Part shown: positions 38,598-38,621 of the stretch, piece after piece | How positions within the stretch are numbered: the first letter of the stretch is position 1 | How the letters are laid out: the number at the start of each line of letters is the position of its first letter | Source: Corallococcus sp. CA053C | Lineage (GTDB): Bacteria > Myxococcota > Myxococcia > Myxococcales > Myxococcaceae | Direction of reading: 5' to 3' | Assembly (NCBI RefSeq): GCF_003611675.1 | Contig: NZ_RAWA01000042.1 | Span: forward strand, 1 to 38,621 | DNA length: 38,621 nucleotides | Notes under the pieces: model-generated | Database searches by the model: none | What the model was told of the DNA's origin: nothing | Seen by the model: the letters and a program-made list of their open reading frames with translations, nothing else | Position numbers and translations under genes: made by a program

Positions 38598-38621
38598 ATG
38601 AGCCTCGTCATCGCCCAGGAC
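38598..38621 (+). CDS. First codons of a divergent gene (cut by window end)
   Basis: An ATG at 38598 opens MSLVIAQD before the window ends. This start is reminiscent of ABC-F type ATPases, but eight codons cannot decide. The gene would be divergent from the kinase. Confidence 0.35.

Overview
The window looks like chromosomal DNA from a delta-proteobacterial myxobacterium, most likely Myxococcaceae (Myxococcus, Corallococcus or Pyxidicoccus type). The reasons are very high GC with strong GC3 in most genes, a GltG-like gliding-motility protein (FHA, membrane helix, AgmX/PglI-type C-terminus), a Ser/Thr kinase with PEGA domain, many small lipoproteins, and a DUF4190/prepilin-like protein. Everything here was read by eye. 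Family names come from recognised motifs, not from searches.

Layout. 1-1943: the end of a CARDB-repeat surface protein, followed by gene debris (TPR and kelch fragments). 1944-8705: a minus-strand block. Five tightly packed genes (zinc-ribbon HExxH protein, ferredoxin-fold-like protein, GATase-like protein, DyP peroxidase, and a pyridine-nucleotide-disulfide-oxidoreductase-fold flavoprotein without its cysteines) are followed by an AraC regulator and an SRPBCC protein. 8890-13952: lipoproteins, a sterol desaturase-type hydroxylase, a Crp/Fnr regulator, a broken response regulator and a small Cys-rich lipoprotein. 14022-14560: a phage packaging remnant. 14896-19459: an AT-richer gene pair and several small secreted or unknown proteins. 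19623-21758: a DXD glycosyltransferase with a Cys-rich N-terminus and a secreted polysaccharide lyase-like protein.

21745-36670 is a mosaic. A family of short repeats (nine copies recognised in the window, up to about 499 bp) consists of the last ~280 bp of an IS91-family-like transposase (zinc-ribbon tail) plus ~220 bp of downstream DNA ending in CCCTATGCGT. Copies repeatedly lie exactly where genes are cut: cydC-like 3' end, IS21 istA remnant, arylsulfatase C-terminus, M13 peptidase C-terminus, an anti-sigma-like membrane protein, a probable toxin tail beside an immunity gene, and a kinase fragment. Intact passengers between copies include gltG, a two-HKD phospholipase D-like protein, a LuxR regulator, an AlkD-like DNA repair protein, a GDSL esterase and a dihydrofolate reductase-like protein. 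The window ends with a complete Ser/Thr kinase (36719-38473) and the first codons of a divergent gene.

The two parts most worth attention are the IS91-tail repeat family as an engine of gene truncation and fusion, and the DyP-linked redox operon at 3361-8705.
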